Assembly: GCA_025057015.1 (NCBI GenBank)
Contig: JANWYG010000019.1
Coordinates: forward strand, 1-64,000
Source of the DNA: Blastocatellia bacterium
GTDB lineage: Bacteria > Acidobacteriota > Blastocatellia > Chloracidobacteriales > JADJPF01
Direction of reading: 5' to 3'
Length of the DNA stretch: 64,000 bases
This document shows, in pieces, positions 45,983 to 54,674 of the stretch (the stretch's first letter is position 1; each line of letters starts with the position of its first letter). Both the position numbers and the translations under genes were made by a program. The notes below the pieces were generated by a model. It did not search any database and had not been told where the DNA came from. It was given only the letters and a program-made list of their open reading frames with translations.

Positions 45983-47296
45983 ATGGAATCCTTTTTATTC
46001 ATAGGTTTGCCTTATATTTCTATAGGCCTCTTCTTATTCGGTACAATAGCAAGGTTTCGCTCGTCGCTGTACAGCATTTCTTCGCAGTCATCGCAGTTCT
46101 TGGAGCATCGTGCTCTGCGGTGGGGCTCTACTGCATGGCACATAGGTATCATATTGATATTGCTAGCTCATATTGCTGTAGTACTGGCGCCGGGACTATG
46201 GACCGGCTTGATGTCTAACAAAACGATACTGTTAGTTACTGAGTCAACCGGTATAGCACTTTCTCTACTTTGCTTAATAGGAATATTGGTACTTGCTGTG
46301 CGTAGGTTGGTTTTTTCAAAAGTGCAAGCTGTAACTACTAACATGGATCTGGTAGTACTTGGGCTACTGTTTGTGCAAGTAGGTTTAGGTTTGGCTGTTG
46401 CGCTAAAGCATAAGTGGGGAGCAGCTTGGGCTACAGGAACAGTAGTGCCTTACCTTTGGAGCATACTGACGCTAAAGCCTAGAGCTGAGCTAGTGACTGA
46501 GATGCCGTTGCTTGTAAAAGCACACGTAGTCGGAGGTTTTGCTTTTATAGCTCTAATACCTTTTTCACGCTTGATACATATGTTAACAGCTCCGGTGCAT
46601 TATTTACTGCGTGAGCCACAACTTGTTGTCTGGAGCAATCTTTCTAGAACGCGTGAGGCAGTAATTGCACAAGCTTATGATTCGCGCAGATTCTTCTTGC
46701 GCGGTTTTGTTGCTACCGGAGCTGGAGCTACGATGCTTGCCGTGGGTGTGATGGACAAGCTCGTACGATTTTTCCAAGGGCCTAAGCTGAGTAAGGAGCA
46801 AGAAGCAGCTCTTATGGAGGAGAAACTGATAAGGATCAAGTCTACGGTAGAGCAGCGCGAATTGGAATATGAGCGACTTAAGAATGATTATATATACGTC
46901 TGCCGAGTATCGGATTTAGACGCGAGAGTGGGACGTTACTTTACAGACTTTGAAATGAGGCCTGCGTTAGCTTTCCGGGATGAAGATGGGTTACCACTTC
47001 TTATTTCGGCAAAGTGCACGCACCTGGGCTGCACCATAGCTAATGAATTGAGTGCTGATGGCAAAATACTTTGTCCTTGTCATATATCCTATTTTGATAT
47101 CAAAACTGGACAACCTAACGAAGGTTCACCTGCAAAGTCGCCGTTACCACACCTAGATTGGGTAATATTTGATTCTCAAGGTAACTTGCTGGCACAACGT
47201 AACTCTTCTGGTGTGACTATAGAAACCAAAGATCTTGCATTACTACTGCAGCAGGGCAGCCTCTATATAGTTAAGAATTTGGATAAAAGAGTTTGA
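45983..47296 (+). CDS. narI: NarI cytochrome b fused to a Rieske iron-sulfur domain
   Basis: 437 residues with two complete modules. Residues 1-210 are NarI, the dihaem membrane subunit that takes electrons from quinol. Candidate haem ligands H53, H63, H181 and H199 have the same 10- and 18-residue spacings as E. coli NarI, and the C-terminal segment PFSRLIHMLTAPVHYLLR is typical. After a short cytoplasmic linker comes SRRFFLR (234-240), a near-ideal twin-arginine motif, then a hydrophobic helix (241-262), a charged spacer and a Rieske domain. Its ligands are CTHLGC (345-350) and CPCHISYFD (364-372). No stop or frameshift separates the parts. The downstream gene is a full cytochrome b. Both modules look functional. 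Confidence 0.93.
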   Translation: MESFLFIGLPYISIGLFLFGTIARFRSSLYSISSQSSQFLEHRALRWGSTAWHIGIILILLAHIAVVLAPGLWTGLMSNKTILLVTESTGIALSLLCLIGILVLAVRRLVFSKVQAVTTNMDLVVLGLLFVQVGLGLAVALKHKWGAAWATGTVVPYLWSILTLKPRAELVTEMPLLVKAHVVGGFAFIALIPFSRLIHMLTAPVHYLLREPQLVVWSNLSRTREAVIAQAYDSRRFFLRGFVATGAGATMLAVGVMDKLVRFFQGPKLSKEQEAALMEEKLIRIKSTVEQRELEYERLKNDYIYVCRVSDLDARVGRYFTDFEMRPALAFRDEDGLPLLISAKCTHLGCTIANELSADGKILCPCHISYFDIKTGQPNEGSPAKSPLPHLDWVIFDSQGNLLAQRNSSGVTIETKDLALLLQQGSLYIVKNLDKRV

Positions 47297-47326
47297 TTTT
47301 GCTCTTTTAGCAGATTGGAGGTGCAT

Positions 47327-48418
47327 GTGTTTAGAGCCTTTTCCGATTTCTTGTCTGCTAGGTTTCCGGTCGAGAAGATGAACTTTAACGCTATGGTGGC
47401 CAAGAAAGAGGTGCCTGTGCATAAGATGAGCTGGGCATACTATCTTGGTGGTCTAAGTCTTTTCTTTCTTATTGTACAAGTGGTGACGGGTTTGATGTTG
47501 CTTTTCTACTACGAACCTACTGTAAGTGACGCGCATGCTTCTGTAGAGTTTATAACAAAACATGTAAGTGGTGGAGCACTTATCAGAAACATGCATTCTT
47601 GGTCAGCTTCGGCAATGATTTTTTGCGTCATGGCACATATGCTCACAGCTTTTGCTATGAAAGCTTTCGAACGACCTCGAGAGCTCATCTGGGTAACTGG
47701 CGTAATAATGTTGCTCTTAACTTTTACATTTGGCTTTACTGGCTACTTGCTGCCTTGGAATCAGATAGCGGTTAATGCGACAAAGGTGGGCTTACAGTCA
47801 ATCGAAGAAATAGGGACTTTTCTTCCTCAGTCTTTATCGACTTTGCCGCGGCTGATACGCGAAACCATACAAGGCGAGGCAAGTGTCGGACAAGCAACTC
47901 TTAGTAGGTTCTATGCTCTGCATGTCGTTGTATTACCACTTTTGATGTTCGCTGTATTGGCACTTCATTTGTTCTCCATACAGCTTCACGGAATGAGTAA
48001 GGGAGTAGACTCCGAGGTACGCAAAACTGAGAAGTTTTTCCCAGATTTTATGATCAAAGACCTCACTCTTTGGGGCGTTGTATTTTTAGTACTCTTCATA
48101 GTAGCGTTATGTTTACCATTTGAGTCTTTCTTCTCCTATCCCTTGAGTGAGCCTTACAATCCGCTGGGTTCTACACCTGAAGGTATTAAGCCAGAATGGT
48201 ACTTCTACTTTTTGTACTATCCGTTAGAGATGCTGCCTTTTTGGGTGGTGTTTCTGGTGACAAATGCTGCGGTTCTGGTACTGTTATTAGCTCCTTGGAT
48301 TTTTAGGGGCACTTCGCGTAGAACCTTGCGCGTGCTAGCAGTAGTAATCACTGCCTATCTAGTTCTGATGACGGTTTTCGGTGAGCAGATATATTACATC
48401 GTGAAGGGGGGACAATGA
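47327..48418 (+). CDS. b6f-type cytochrome b with fused subunit IV
   Basis: 363 residues from GTG 47327 (GGAGG at 47317-47321); the frame upstream begins at a TTG inside the site. Residues about 30-235 are a cytochrome b6 module with haem ligand pairs H90/H104 (13 residues between) and H199/H214 (14 between, as in b6-type proteins). Residues about 245-363 correspond to subunit IV, with the quinol-site motif PEWY. The cysteine that covalently binds haem c(i) in b6 (YCLGG) is tyrosine here (YYLGG). Together with the Rieske domain of the previous gene it could form a quinol:cytochrome c oxidoreductase. Confidence 0.92.
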   Translation: MFRAFSDFLSARFPVEKMNFNAMVAKKEVPVHKMSWAYYLGGLSLFFLIVQVVTGLMLLFYYEPTVSDAHASVEFITKHVSGGALIRNMHSWSASAMIFCVMAHMLTAFAMKAFERPRELIWVTGVIMLLLTFTFGFTGYLLPWNQIAVNATKVGLQSIEEIGTFLPQSLSTLPRLIRETIQGEASVGQATLSRFYALHVVVLPLLMFAVLALHLFSIQLHGMSKGVDSEVRKTEKFFPDFMIKDLTLWGVVFLVLFIVALCLPFESFFSYPLSEPYNPLGSTPEGIKPEWYFYFLYYPLEMLPFWVVFLVTNAAVLVLLLAPWIFRGTSRRTLRVLAVVITAYLVLMTVFGEQIYYIVKGGQ

Positions 48419-48993
48419 AACTTGTAGGGTATCTGATCTTTGCATTCTGGCTTAGTATTTCCGTATATGCATATCCTGAGTTTCAGAAATTTTCGCAGAT
48501 GAACTCAGGTCGTACAGTCAACTGTGCTATGTGTCATACACATCCCGACGGGCCTAACGGTGCTGCATTTGGGCAAATAGGTAGTCTCAATGCAGAGCAA
48601 ATAGAGCGCCTCAATCAAGCCCGTGCGGCTTTCGATCCAGGCAGGGATGTAAATAGCCCAATACTGAATGCTTTCGGTAATCACATCATCAAGACCTTAG
48701 GAAAGACGAAATTTTTAGAATACCGCAGCCGCCCAAAAGAACTTGCAACCGCCCTTGGCACTAGCAGCGATCTAGATGAAGACGGAGTGCCAGATGCCAG
48801 AGAGTACCTTGAAGGAACTCATCCGCTCAACAAGGCTAATGGTAATCCTTGGTTGCTGTTTGTACATAACTTCAAGCGAAATAAAGTACACGTAGTCCTA
48901 ATCTTTTTAGCTACTGTGGTTACAATTTACGGCCTAGTGAATCTCCTGCGGGGAGCCCATGCTGCACACGAACTCAGCCAACTCAAGAAATAG
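48415..48993 (+). CDS. Membrane-anchored monohaem cytochrome c
   Basis: A 192-residue exported cytochrome. Signal peptide residues 1-20, single haem site CAMCH at 37-41, a calcium-loop-like segment DLDEDGVPDAREY (about 123-135) of the thrombospondin-3/EF-hand kind, and a C-terminal helix (about 160-178) anchoring it to the membrane. It overlaps the cytochrome b stop (ATGA), so it is the last gene of the nar operon and a good candidate for the c-type subunit of the b/Rieske unit. It lacks similarity that I can recognise to cytochrome c1 or f. Confidence 0.87.
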   Translation: MKLVGYLIFAFWLSISVYAYPEFQKFSQMNSGRTVNCAMCHTHPDGPNGAAFGQIGSLNAEQIERLNQARAAFDPGRDVNSPILNAFGNHIIKTLGKTKFLEYRSRPKELATALGTSSDLDEDGVPDAREYLEGTHPLNKANGNPWLLFVHNFKRNKVHVVLIFLATVVTIYGLVNLLRGAHAAHELSQLKK

Positions 48994-49038
48994 ATTCGTA
49001 CGCCCTATGTCTTAATTCGACCGACCTCTTTATCTTAG

Positions 49039-49044
49039 TACAAT
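49039..49044 (+). promoter_or_regulatory. Candidate -10 element before a small gene
   Basis: TACAAT lies 45 bases before the ATG at 49090. The sequence 17 bp upstream (TTCGAC, 49016-49021) is a poor -35. It would separate the small gene from the nar operon. Confidence 0.25.
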
Positions 49045-49089
49045 TAAGCCCGGCTTACCTGTGAGTACTTACTTGAAGGAAGGTGTATC

Positions 49090-49470
49090 ATGCAGCTTCC
49101 GCTTTTGGAGAAAGAGGATTATCGGCGGGGACTAGGGCTGATAGAAGTAAATACATCTATCGTTCCAGATGCTTCTCGAATCACACCGCCGCGCCTGGCA
49201 GATGGTTTCGATCCAAAGGTGAGCCTTTCGATAGAAGTAGAGCTGCTTAGCCGTGCCTCTGAACTTGCCTGCTCCCAGCATGCCGTCAGAACTGAAACTT
49301 CTGAAGGTCTGATCAGAGTGAGCCTAGCCCATACTGATGAACGGCTTAATCGTGACTTTGTGTTCTCTGTGTCTCTGTGGTGGAAAAATAAAATAAACCA
49401 CAGAGACACAAAGGACACAGAGGAAGCACAAAGAGTAGAGCACAGAGAACAAAGGAAGCAGAAGGAGTAG
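49090..49470 (+). CDS. Small unknown protein whose 3' end runs into a repeat
   Basis: The frame encodes 126 residues from ATG 49090, with a good GGAAGG site. The first about 90 residues (QLPLLEKEDYRRGLGLIEVN ... SLSIEVELLSRASELA ... GLIRVSLAHTDERLNR) look like ordinary coding sequence. From about 49357 the frame enters a CACAGAGACAC-type repeat and the remaining 36 residues are repeat translation (KINHRDTKDTEEAQRVEH). The original C-terminus has therefore been lost or replaced. No family recognised; it may be a truncated remnant. Confidence 0.45.
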   Translation: MQLPLLEKEDYRRGLGLIEVNTSIVPDASRITPPRLADGFDPKVSLSIEVELLSRASELACSQHAVRTETSEGLIRVSLAHTDERLNRDFVFSVSLWWKNKINHRDTKDTEEAQRVEHREQRKQKE

Positions 49471-49597
49471 AATACAGAGGACACAAAGGGCACAGGGAGT
49501 GCACAAGAGGAGGCAGGTGGAGGCAGAAGGAAGTCAAGGAAACTTTGTGAATCTTTGTGTTCTCTGTGTCTCTGTGGTGGAAAAATAGAATAAACCG
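49357..49597. repeat. CACAGAGACAC-type palindromic repeat block 2
   Basis: One complete hairpin core (49369-49380 pairing with 49398-49409, A/T-rich spacer between) and a second half core (49566-49577) cut off just after the spacer at TAAACCG. The sequence between contains the GGAGGCAGGTGGAGG...GGAAACTTTGTGAATC unit that is also found twice in block 3. The block overlaps the 3' end of the small gene at 49090. The rest of the gap to 49725 holds only the half-site cluster at 49658-49699. Confidence 0.88.
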
Positions 49598-49657
49598 TCT
49601 GTTTAATGGCTATTATGGAAGACTGGCTCTGTTGACTTTCTTATTAGTTTATGGTTA

Positions 49658-49699
49658 CGTATCCAAAATAGATACGCTTTTCTATAGATACGCTTTTCT
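49658..49699. promoter_or_regulatory. Cluster of GATACG half-sites, tandem 16-bp repeat
   Basis: ATAGATACGCTTTTCT occurs twice in direct tandem (49668-49683 and 49684-49699), and an inverted CGTATC lies just upstream (49658-49663). GATACG half-sites are thus at 49658 (inverted), 49671 and 49687, 26 bp before the ATG of the secreted Cys-rich protein. This looks like a regulator binding region, but no clear -10/-35 pair was found. Confidence 0.4.
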
Positions 49700-49725
49700 A
49701 ATGTATAAAGTGTACGGAGAAAAAG

Positions 49726-50457
49726 ATGAAACTCCTTCGAGGAGCGGGGCTAGCCTTTGTTGTTACACTGCTTGTAGTAAGCAATCAGCACTTAAGTGCA
49801 TCTAGTGAATTGCTACAGGGGCAGGTACCAAGCGGTAAATGGACAGTAAGTGCTAGTCCATTTTTCGGAGCTGGATATAGGACTCGTCCTGTTGTAGTTA
49901 CGGCTGTGCAGTCGAGAGTAGTAAATGAGGCAAAGGGAGTGAGAGTAGATAGGGTTTGGTTAAAAAATATCTCAAATAAACCAGTGATTGCTGTGAAACT
50001 TGGCTGGCGTCTCTTTACTGAAAAAGATAGAGATTCTGTATTGTTGCGAGGTGAAACTCCGTTGCTTGGCATTTCACTACCGGCATATTCTGAGGAAACT
50101 GCAAAAGTTAAGGACCCAAAACTAGAGTTTCCATTACTCACCTTCACGGAAAAGGTGATAGCATCGTTGCTTAAAGAAAAGAAACTTGAAGGTGATTATA
50201 GTATAGAAGTGTTTGTAACAGAGATCCTTTTTGAAGACGGATCAACTTGGATTGAAACCAGTTCTAGCTCAGAGTCTCTCAAAGTAACTCCATTGGTTCT
50301 AAGCCAGAGATGTCCTAAACAAAGATGCCGATTTGTTTCAGAAGGGGCATACTACATGTGCGAAGGAAGTTTTCTGATGGAGTCATGTAGTAATGCCATC
50401 AACTCGTGCTGTAATGTAGCATGTCAAGAGGGAACTGTCCCAGAGTGTGGAGGTTAA
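49726..50457 (+). CDS. Secreted protein with Cys-rich C-terminus, unknown function
   Basis: 243 residues with a signal peptide (MKLLRGAGLAFVVTLLVVSN). A central beta-sandwich-like part follows (VDRVWLKNISNKPVIAVKLGWRLF, YSIEVFVTEILFEDG). The last about 50 residues contain eight to nine cysteines (QRCPKQRCRF, YYMCEG, MESCSNAINSCCNVACQEG, PECGG), probably disulfide-bonded in the periplasm. I do not recognise the family. Similar layouts occur among acidobacterial exported proteins. It stands alone between the repeat block and resB. Confidence 0.7.
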   Translation: MKLLRGAGLAFVVTLLVVSNQHLSASSELLQGQVPSGKWTVSASPFFGAGYRTRPVVVTAVQSRVVNEAKGVRVDRVWLKNISNKPVIAVKLGWRLFTEKDRDSVLLRGETPLLGISLPAYSEETAKVKDPKLEFPLLTFTEKVIASLLKEKKLEGDYSIEVFVTEILFEDGSTWIETSSSSESLKVTPLVLSQRCPKQRCRFVSEGAYYMCEGSFLMESCSNAINSCCNVACQEGTVPECGG

Positions 50458-50567
50458 GGCAGGTCTTATTTTTGAGTTCTCATCCTCCTACTGCTGTCGT
50501 TGCCTTGCTGTAGCTATCTGCTGTTTGATAAGATCCTTCGCTAGAAACTCAGGATGGATGATATAGG

Positions 50568-52193
50568 ATGGCTGATTTACAAGTTGATACACCTGCCCGT
50601 TCGGCTGCAGTCACCGTCGAGCAGAAAGCTTCTAAGAAAGGTCTATTAGACTCTCTCCTGGATACGCTCAGTTCTGTAAAATTTGGCATAGTGCTGTTGA
50701 TAGTTCTGGCAGTACTTTCTTCTATAGGCACTTTCATAGTGCAAGAGGGTACATCAGATTTTCAAAAATTCTACGAGTCACTTACCCCGGCAGAAAAGAC
50801 GGTTTATCAAGTGTTAGGTTTTATGGACATATACCACACTTGGTATTTTAACTTGTTGCTACTTGTCTTAAGCCTCAACATTACTCTTGCCACTATAGAC
50901 CGCCTACCGGGATATTGGCATTTTTTCATTTCGCCGAAGTTGTCGATAACCGAGCAGTTCGCAAAGTATCAGCCATACTACGTTAAACTACGGTTTAGGA
51001 GTGTGGCATTCGAGCAATTGCTACAAGTGGCTTCTGACAGTTGCCGTCAAGTTTTAATGCCTAGGTGGCTACGGTTACTTGGACCGCTTGGCGGTCTACT
51101 TGCGAAATTGACTTTTTTCAGATCAGCTCTGACTTCGGACAAAGATTCAAAGACCTTCTTTATCGAGCGTGGTGTATGGAACAGGTACGCTTTTTGTGCT
51201 GTTCATCTGGCATTGCTACTTATTTTGATTGGCTGGTTTATAGGCAACAGGTGGGGGCAAAAAGGCATTATTCAGTTTCAGCCGGGGCAAGTGTCTGAAG
51301 TTTTCTTTTCGCCTGGTGCTAATGATACTGTTAGGACTTTTAAACTACCTTTTAAGATGACCTGTGTTGATATCAGTCAGGACCTCATAGATAAACGTAA
51401 ACCAGATCTATCGCCGCAGAACACTCTCGATTGGCATACAGTAATAGTTTTTGAGGTAAATGGGAAGAGGTTCAAGGGTGATATACATCTGAACGAGCCG
51501 ATAGATTTTATGGGCTACAGGTTCTTTCAGGCAAGTTTTGACCAGATAACCAGTGCACGGCAGATGACACTATTGTTTATGCCGAAGACCGGCAAAGGTG
51601 AGTCACTCGAAGTGGTGCTGAAGCGCAACGGAGCTACAGATGTTCCTGGTGTTGGGAAGATTCTTTGGAGGGATTTCTATCCAGACTTTAGGATGGACCC
51701 AGAAACTCGAAAACCGTTTACAGCCTCGGGAGAATATGTGCGACCTGTGGCTGAATTTGCTGTGCAGGCGGCTGATGGTACCGTCAAGCCGGCACTGGCT
51801 TTTACCGAGGATTTCCTCAAAGGGATTAGTAGCAACGCTCCTTTCCTGGCCGAGATGATTTCTGTAGGTGACTACAATGTAGTGCTCAAAGATTTTGAGA
51901 AGGTATCTCGAAGCCATACTCTTCAGGTGCAATATGATCCGGGCGTTGATATGGTTTACTGGGGATTTGCGCTACTTGTGCTTTTCCTTTTTATGGTCTT
52001 TTTCTTTGCGCACGAGCGCGTTTGGGTGCTTGTAAAGCCGGAGGATGGAGAGCTTGTGCTCTGTATGGCAGGTAACACGAATCGCAATAAACATGCTTTC
52101 GAGAAGAGATTTCTCAGCATACTAGCACGACTGCCTGAGGCAGAAGTGCTTGAATCTCGGAGGGAAGGGAGGTCTGCTTCTGATCATAACTGA
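50568..52193 (+). CDS. resB: Cytochrome c biogenesis protein ResB
   Basis: A 541-residue membrane protein of the system II (Ccs) cytochrome c maturation pathway, which works with CcsA/ResC to deliver and attach haem outside the membrane. Features are helix 1 (SVKFGIVLLIVLAVLSSIGTF), helix 2 (WYFNLLLLVLSLNITLATIDRLP), helix 3 (about 205-225), a large extracytoplasmic domain with GYRFFQASFD, and a last helix (WGFALLVLFLFMVFFFAHERVW). No ccsA is adjacent. Its position near the nar operon, which encodes two c-type cytochromes, is consistent with serving them. Confidence 0.92.
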   Translation: MADLQVDTPARSAAVTVEQKASKKGLLDSLLDTLSSVKFGIVLLIVLAVLSSIGTFIVQEGTSDFQKFYESLTPAEKTVYQVLGFMDIYHTWYFNLLLLVLSLNITLATIDRLPGYWHFFISPKLSITEQFAKYQPYYVKLRFRSVAFEQLLQVASDSCRQVLMPRWLRLLGPLGGLLAKLTFFRSALTSDKDSKTFFIERGVWNRYAFCAVHLALLLILIGWFIGNRWGQKGIIQFQPGQVSEVFFSPGANDTVRTFKLPFKMTCVDISQDLIDKRKPDLSPQNTLDWHTVIVFEVNGKRFKGDIHLNEPIDFMGYRFFQASFDQITSARQMTLLFMPKTGKGESLEVVLKRNGATDVPGVGKILWRDFYPDFRMDPETRKPFTASGEYVRPVAEFAVQAADGTVKPALAFTEDFLKGISSNAPFLAEMISVGDYNVVLKDFEKVSRSHTLQVQYDPGVDMVYWGFALLVLFLFMVFFFAHERVWVLVKPEDGELVLCMAGNTNRNKHAFEKRFLSILARLPEAEVLESRREGRSASDHN

Positions 52194-52209
52194 TAGTTAG
52201 GCAGTAGCT

Positions 52210-54048
52210 ATGAAGTTCAGAGACGATATACGTAACGTAGCGATAATAGCGCATGTGGACCACGGAAAGACAACGCTCGTCGATGCTATGCTCAAACAAT
52301 CAGGCTTGTTTCGTGCAAACGAACGTATCGTCGAGCGTGTGATGGATAATCTAGAGCTTGAGCGTGAGCGCGGTATAACGATAATGGCGAAGAATACGGC
52401 CATAAGCTATTGTGGCGTTAGGATCAACATCGTGGATACTCCAGGACATGCAGACTTTGGTGGCGAGGTACAGCGCGTGTTGAAAATGGTAGACGGTGTA
52501 ATGTTGCTTGTCGATGCGTCTGAAGGACCTCTTCCGCAGACACGCTATGTTCTTAGCAAGGCTCTAGAACTACGGCTGAAGCCAATAGTGGTGATTAATA
52601 AGATTGACAGGCAAGACGCAAGAATTCAGGAAGTAGTGAATGAAATATATGACTTATTTATAGATCTAGATGCTGATGAAGAGCAGTTAGATTTTCCAAT
52701 CATCTATGCTGTTGCCAAGGATGGCTATGCTACGGCTGATCTTGCAGAAGCTTCTAAAGATTTAAGGCCTTTGTTCGAGCAAATACTAAGGTCTATACCT
52801 GCTCCTGAGGATAGAGGCGATGATGTGTTACAAATACTCGTGACTAATCTCGACTATAGCGAGTATTTGGGTAGGATAGCAATAGGACGCATCTTTAGTG
52901 GCAGGGTTAAAGTAGGTGATACTGTGAGTTTATGCAAGCTGGATGGCAGCATTCAGAAGACCAGAGTCACTCAGCTTTATCTTTTCGAAGGGCTTAAGCA
53001 AGTACCTATATCAGAAGCGGCTTCTGGTGATATTGTAGCTCTTGCAGGGATAGAGGGCATACAGATAGGAGAGACCATATCTGATGAGGATAATCATGTT
53101 GCGCTGCCACCGATACAGATAGACGAGCCAACTATTTCTATGATTTTTAGTGTAAATGACTCGCCTTTTGCTGGTCGTGAAGGCAAGTATGTCACGTCGC
53201 GTAAGCTCAAAGAGAGGCTTGAACGTGAGCTACTGGCTAACGTCTCCATCCGGGTGGAAGAGCTGCCAACCGAAGATGATGAAGTTGCTGTAGGTCGTTT
53301 CAAAGTAAGCGGTCGCGGCGAGCTTCAACTAAGTATACTGTTGGAACAGATGCGCCGTGAAGGTTATGAGCTACAGGTGTCTAAGCCGTCGGTCATAATT
53401 CGCAGGATAAACGGCGAGGTGTATGAGCCTATAGAGTTGGTAGTAGTTGATTTGCCGGAACAGTTTATCGGTGTTGTGACTGAAGCATTTGGGCAGCGCA
53501 AAGGAATAATGACGAAAATGATCAATCACGGTACTGGTCGCGTCAGAATGGAGTTTGAAGTACCTTCGCGTGGCTTAATAGGCTTTAGGTCGCAGTTTCT
53601 GACCGACACTCGCGGTACAGGAATAATGAACTCTGTGTTTCTCAAATGGTCACCTTGGACTGGTGAGATAAAGTCGAGACTTACTGGATCGCTTGTGGCA
53701 GATAGAGAGGGAACGGCTACAGCTTATGCGCTTTATAACCTACAGGAACGAGGTCGGTTATTTATTACTCCTGGTACACAAGTTTATGAGGGAATGATCA
53801 TAGGTGAGAATGCAAAGTCTGTTGACTTAGATGTGAACGCAGTAAAGGATAAAAAACTCACCAACATGAGAGCGTCTACTGCGGAGGAGGCTATAAGGCT
53901 TGTGCCTGTAAGGACGCTGACGCTTGAGGATGCTTTGGCATATATTAAAGAAGATGAGTTAGTAGAGATTACGCCTAGTCATATTCGACTACGCAAGAAG
54001 ATTCTTGAAGCAAACAGGCGACCAAAGAAGCCTGCTCAGTGGCAGTGA
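52210..54048 (+). CDS. typA: Ribosome-associated GTPase TypA/BipA
   Basis: A 612-residue translational GTPase. The G1 motif is AHVDHGKTT, followed by the switch I region RGITI, G3 [12 protein letters not shown] and G4 NKID. EF-G-like domains II, III and V, and the BipA-specific C-terminal domain (ARPKKPAQW-type end), are all present. It assists ribosome assembly and stress adaptation. Its length is standard. The 3' end overlaps the converging CDF gene by 13 bp, so no terminator fits between them. Confidence 0.97.
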   Translation: MKFRDDIRNVAIIAHVDHGKTTLVDAMLKQSGLFRANERIVERVMDNLELERERGITIMAKNTAISYCGVRINIVDTPGHADFGGEVQRVLKMVDGVMLLVDASEGPLPQTRYVLSKALELRLKPIVVINKIDRQDARIQEVVNEIYDLFIDLDADEEQLDFPIIYAVAKDGYATADLAEASKDLRPLFEQILRSIPAPEDRGDDVLQILVTNLDYSEYLGRIAIGRIFSGRVKVGDTVSLCKLDGSIQKTRVTQLYLFEGLKQVPISEAASGDIVALAGIEGIQIGETISDEDNHVALPPIQIDEPTISMIFSVNDSPFAGREGKYVTSRKLKERLERELLANVSIRVEELPTEDDEVAVGRFKVSGRGELQLSILLEQMRREGYELQVSKPSVIIRRINGEVYEPIELVVVDLPEQFIGVVTEAFGQRKGIMTKMINHGTGRVRMEFEVPSRGLIGFRSQFLTDTRGTGIMNSVFLKWSPWTGEIKSRLTGSLVADREGTATAYALYNLQERGRLFITPGTQVYEGMIIGENAKSVDLDVNAVKDKKLTNMRASTAEEAIRLVPVRTLTLEDALAYIKEDELVEITPSHIRLRKKILEANRRPKKPAQWQ

Positions 54049-54674
54049 GAGTTACATTCGTTACATTTTTTGCCTCGTATAGCTTCTATTCCTTCCCGTA
54101 GGATGATCGGAGACATGCAAATAGCCGCTACAGAATCTGCCCACCACCAGCCGAACAGAGCGTTCAGTAGCAGACCTGTAAGCAAAATGACAGAAAGGTA
54201 GATGCAGAACTCACACTGTCGAGCGTCGGCAAAGATAGCTTGACTGCTGAGCTGCGTCGCAAGCCGTCGTTTTGCTCGTGCAAGTAATGGCATTACTATT
54301 AAAGAAGCTATAGCTATAGCTATACCGAGTATGCTTTCTTGTGGTTCTCTGCGATAGTAGAGCGAGCTGATCGAGTCATAGAGTATGTAGCCTGCCAGCA
54401 GTACAAAGCAAATGCCTATCAGCTTGAGGCTTTGTTTTTCTACGACTTCGCGTCGAGCTGTGTCATGGTCTGCTCCTAAACGCCATAATATTACAGCGCC
54501 AGAAGTAAGCTCTATGAGACTGTCAAATCCGAAGCCAACAAGAGAGATACTACCCGCAAGCAGGCCTGCACCTATAGAAAACAGCCCTTCTAGGCTGTTG
54601 TAGAAGATAGTGAAGTACTCTAGCCGTCGGGCGTATCTGATCAGTTCATCACGCTCTATTACCTGCTCGGACAT
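54036..54674 (-). CDS. Cation diffusion facilitator-like transporter
   Basis: A 212-residue membrane protein with about five to six helices. CDF-type metal-site aspartates sit in [11 protein letters not shown] and WWWADSVAA, at the places of the two DxxxD/HxxxD sites in Zn/Co/Mn exporters. The cytoplasmic CDF C-terminal domain is missing; instead the protein ends CNECNSHCH, a likely metal-binding tail. It is the last gene of a six-gene minus-strand run beginning at accD. The metal is not predictable. Confidence 0.82.
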   Translation of the reverse strand: MSEQVIERDELIRYARRLEYFTIFYNSLEGLFSIGAGLLAGSISLVGFGFDSLIELTSGAVILWRLGADHDTARREVVEKQSLKLIGICFVLLAGYILYDSISSLYYRREPQESILGIAIAIASLIVMPLLARAKRRLATQLSSQAIFADARQCEFCIYLSVILLTGLLLNALFGWWWADSVAAICMSPIILREGIEAIRGKKCNECNSHCH

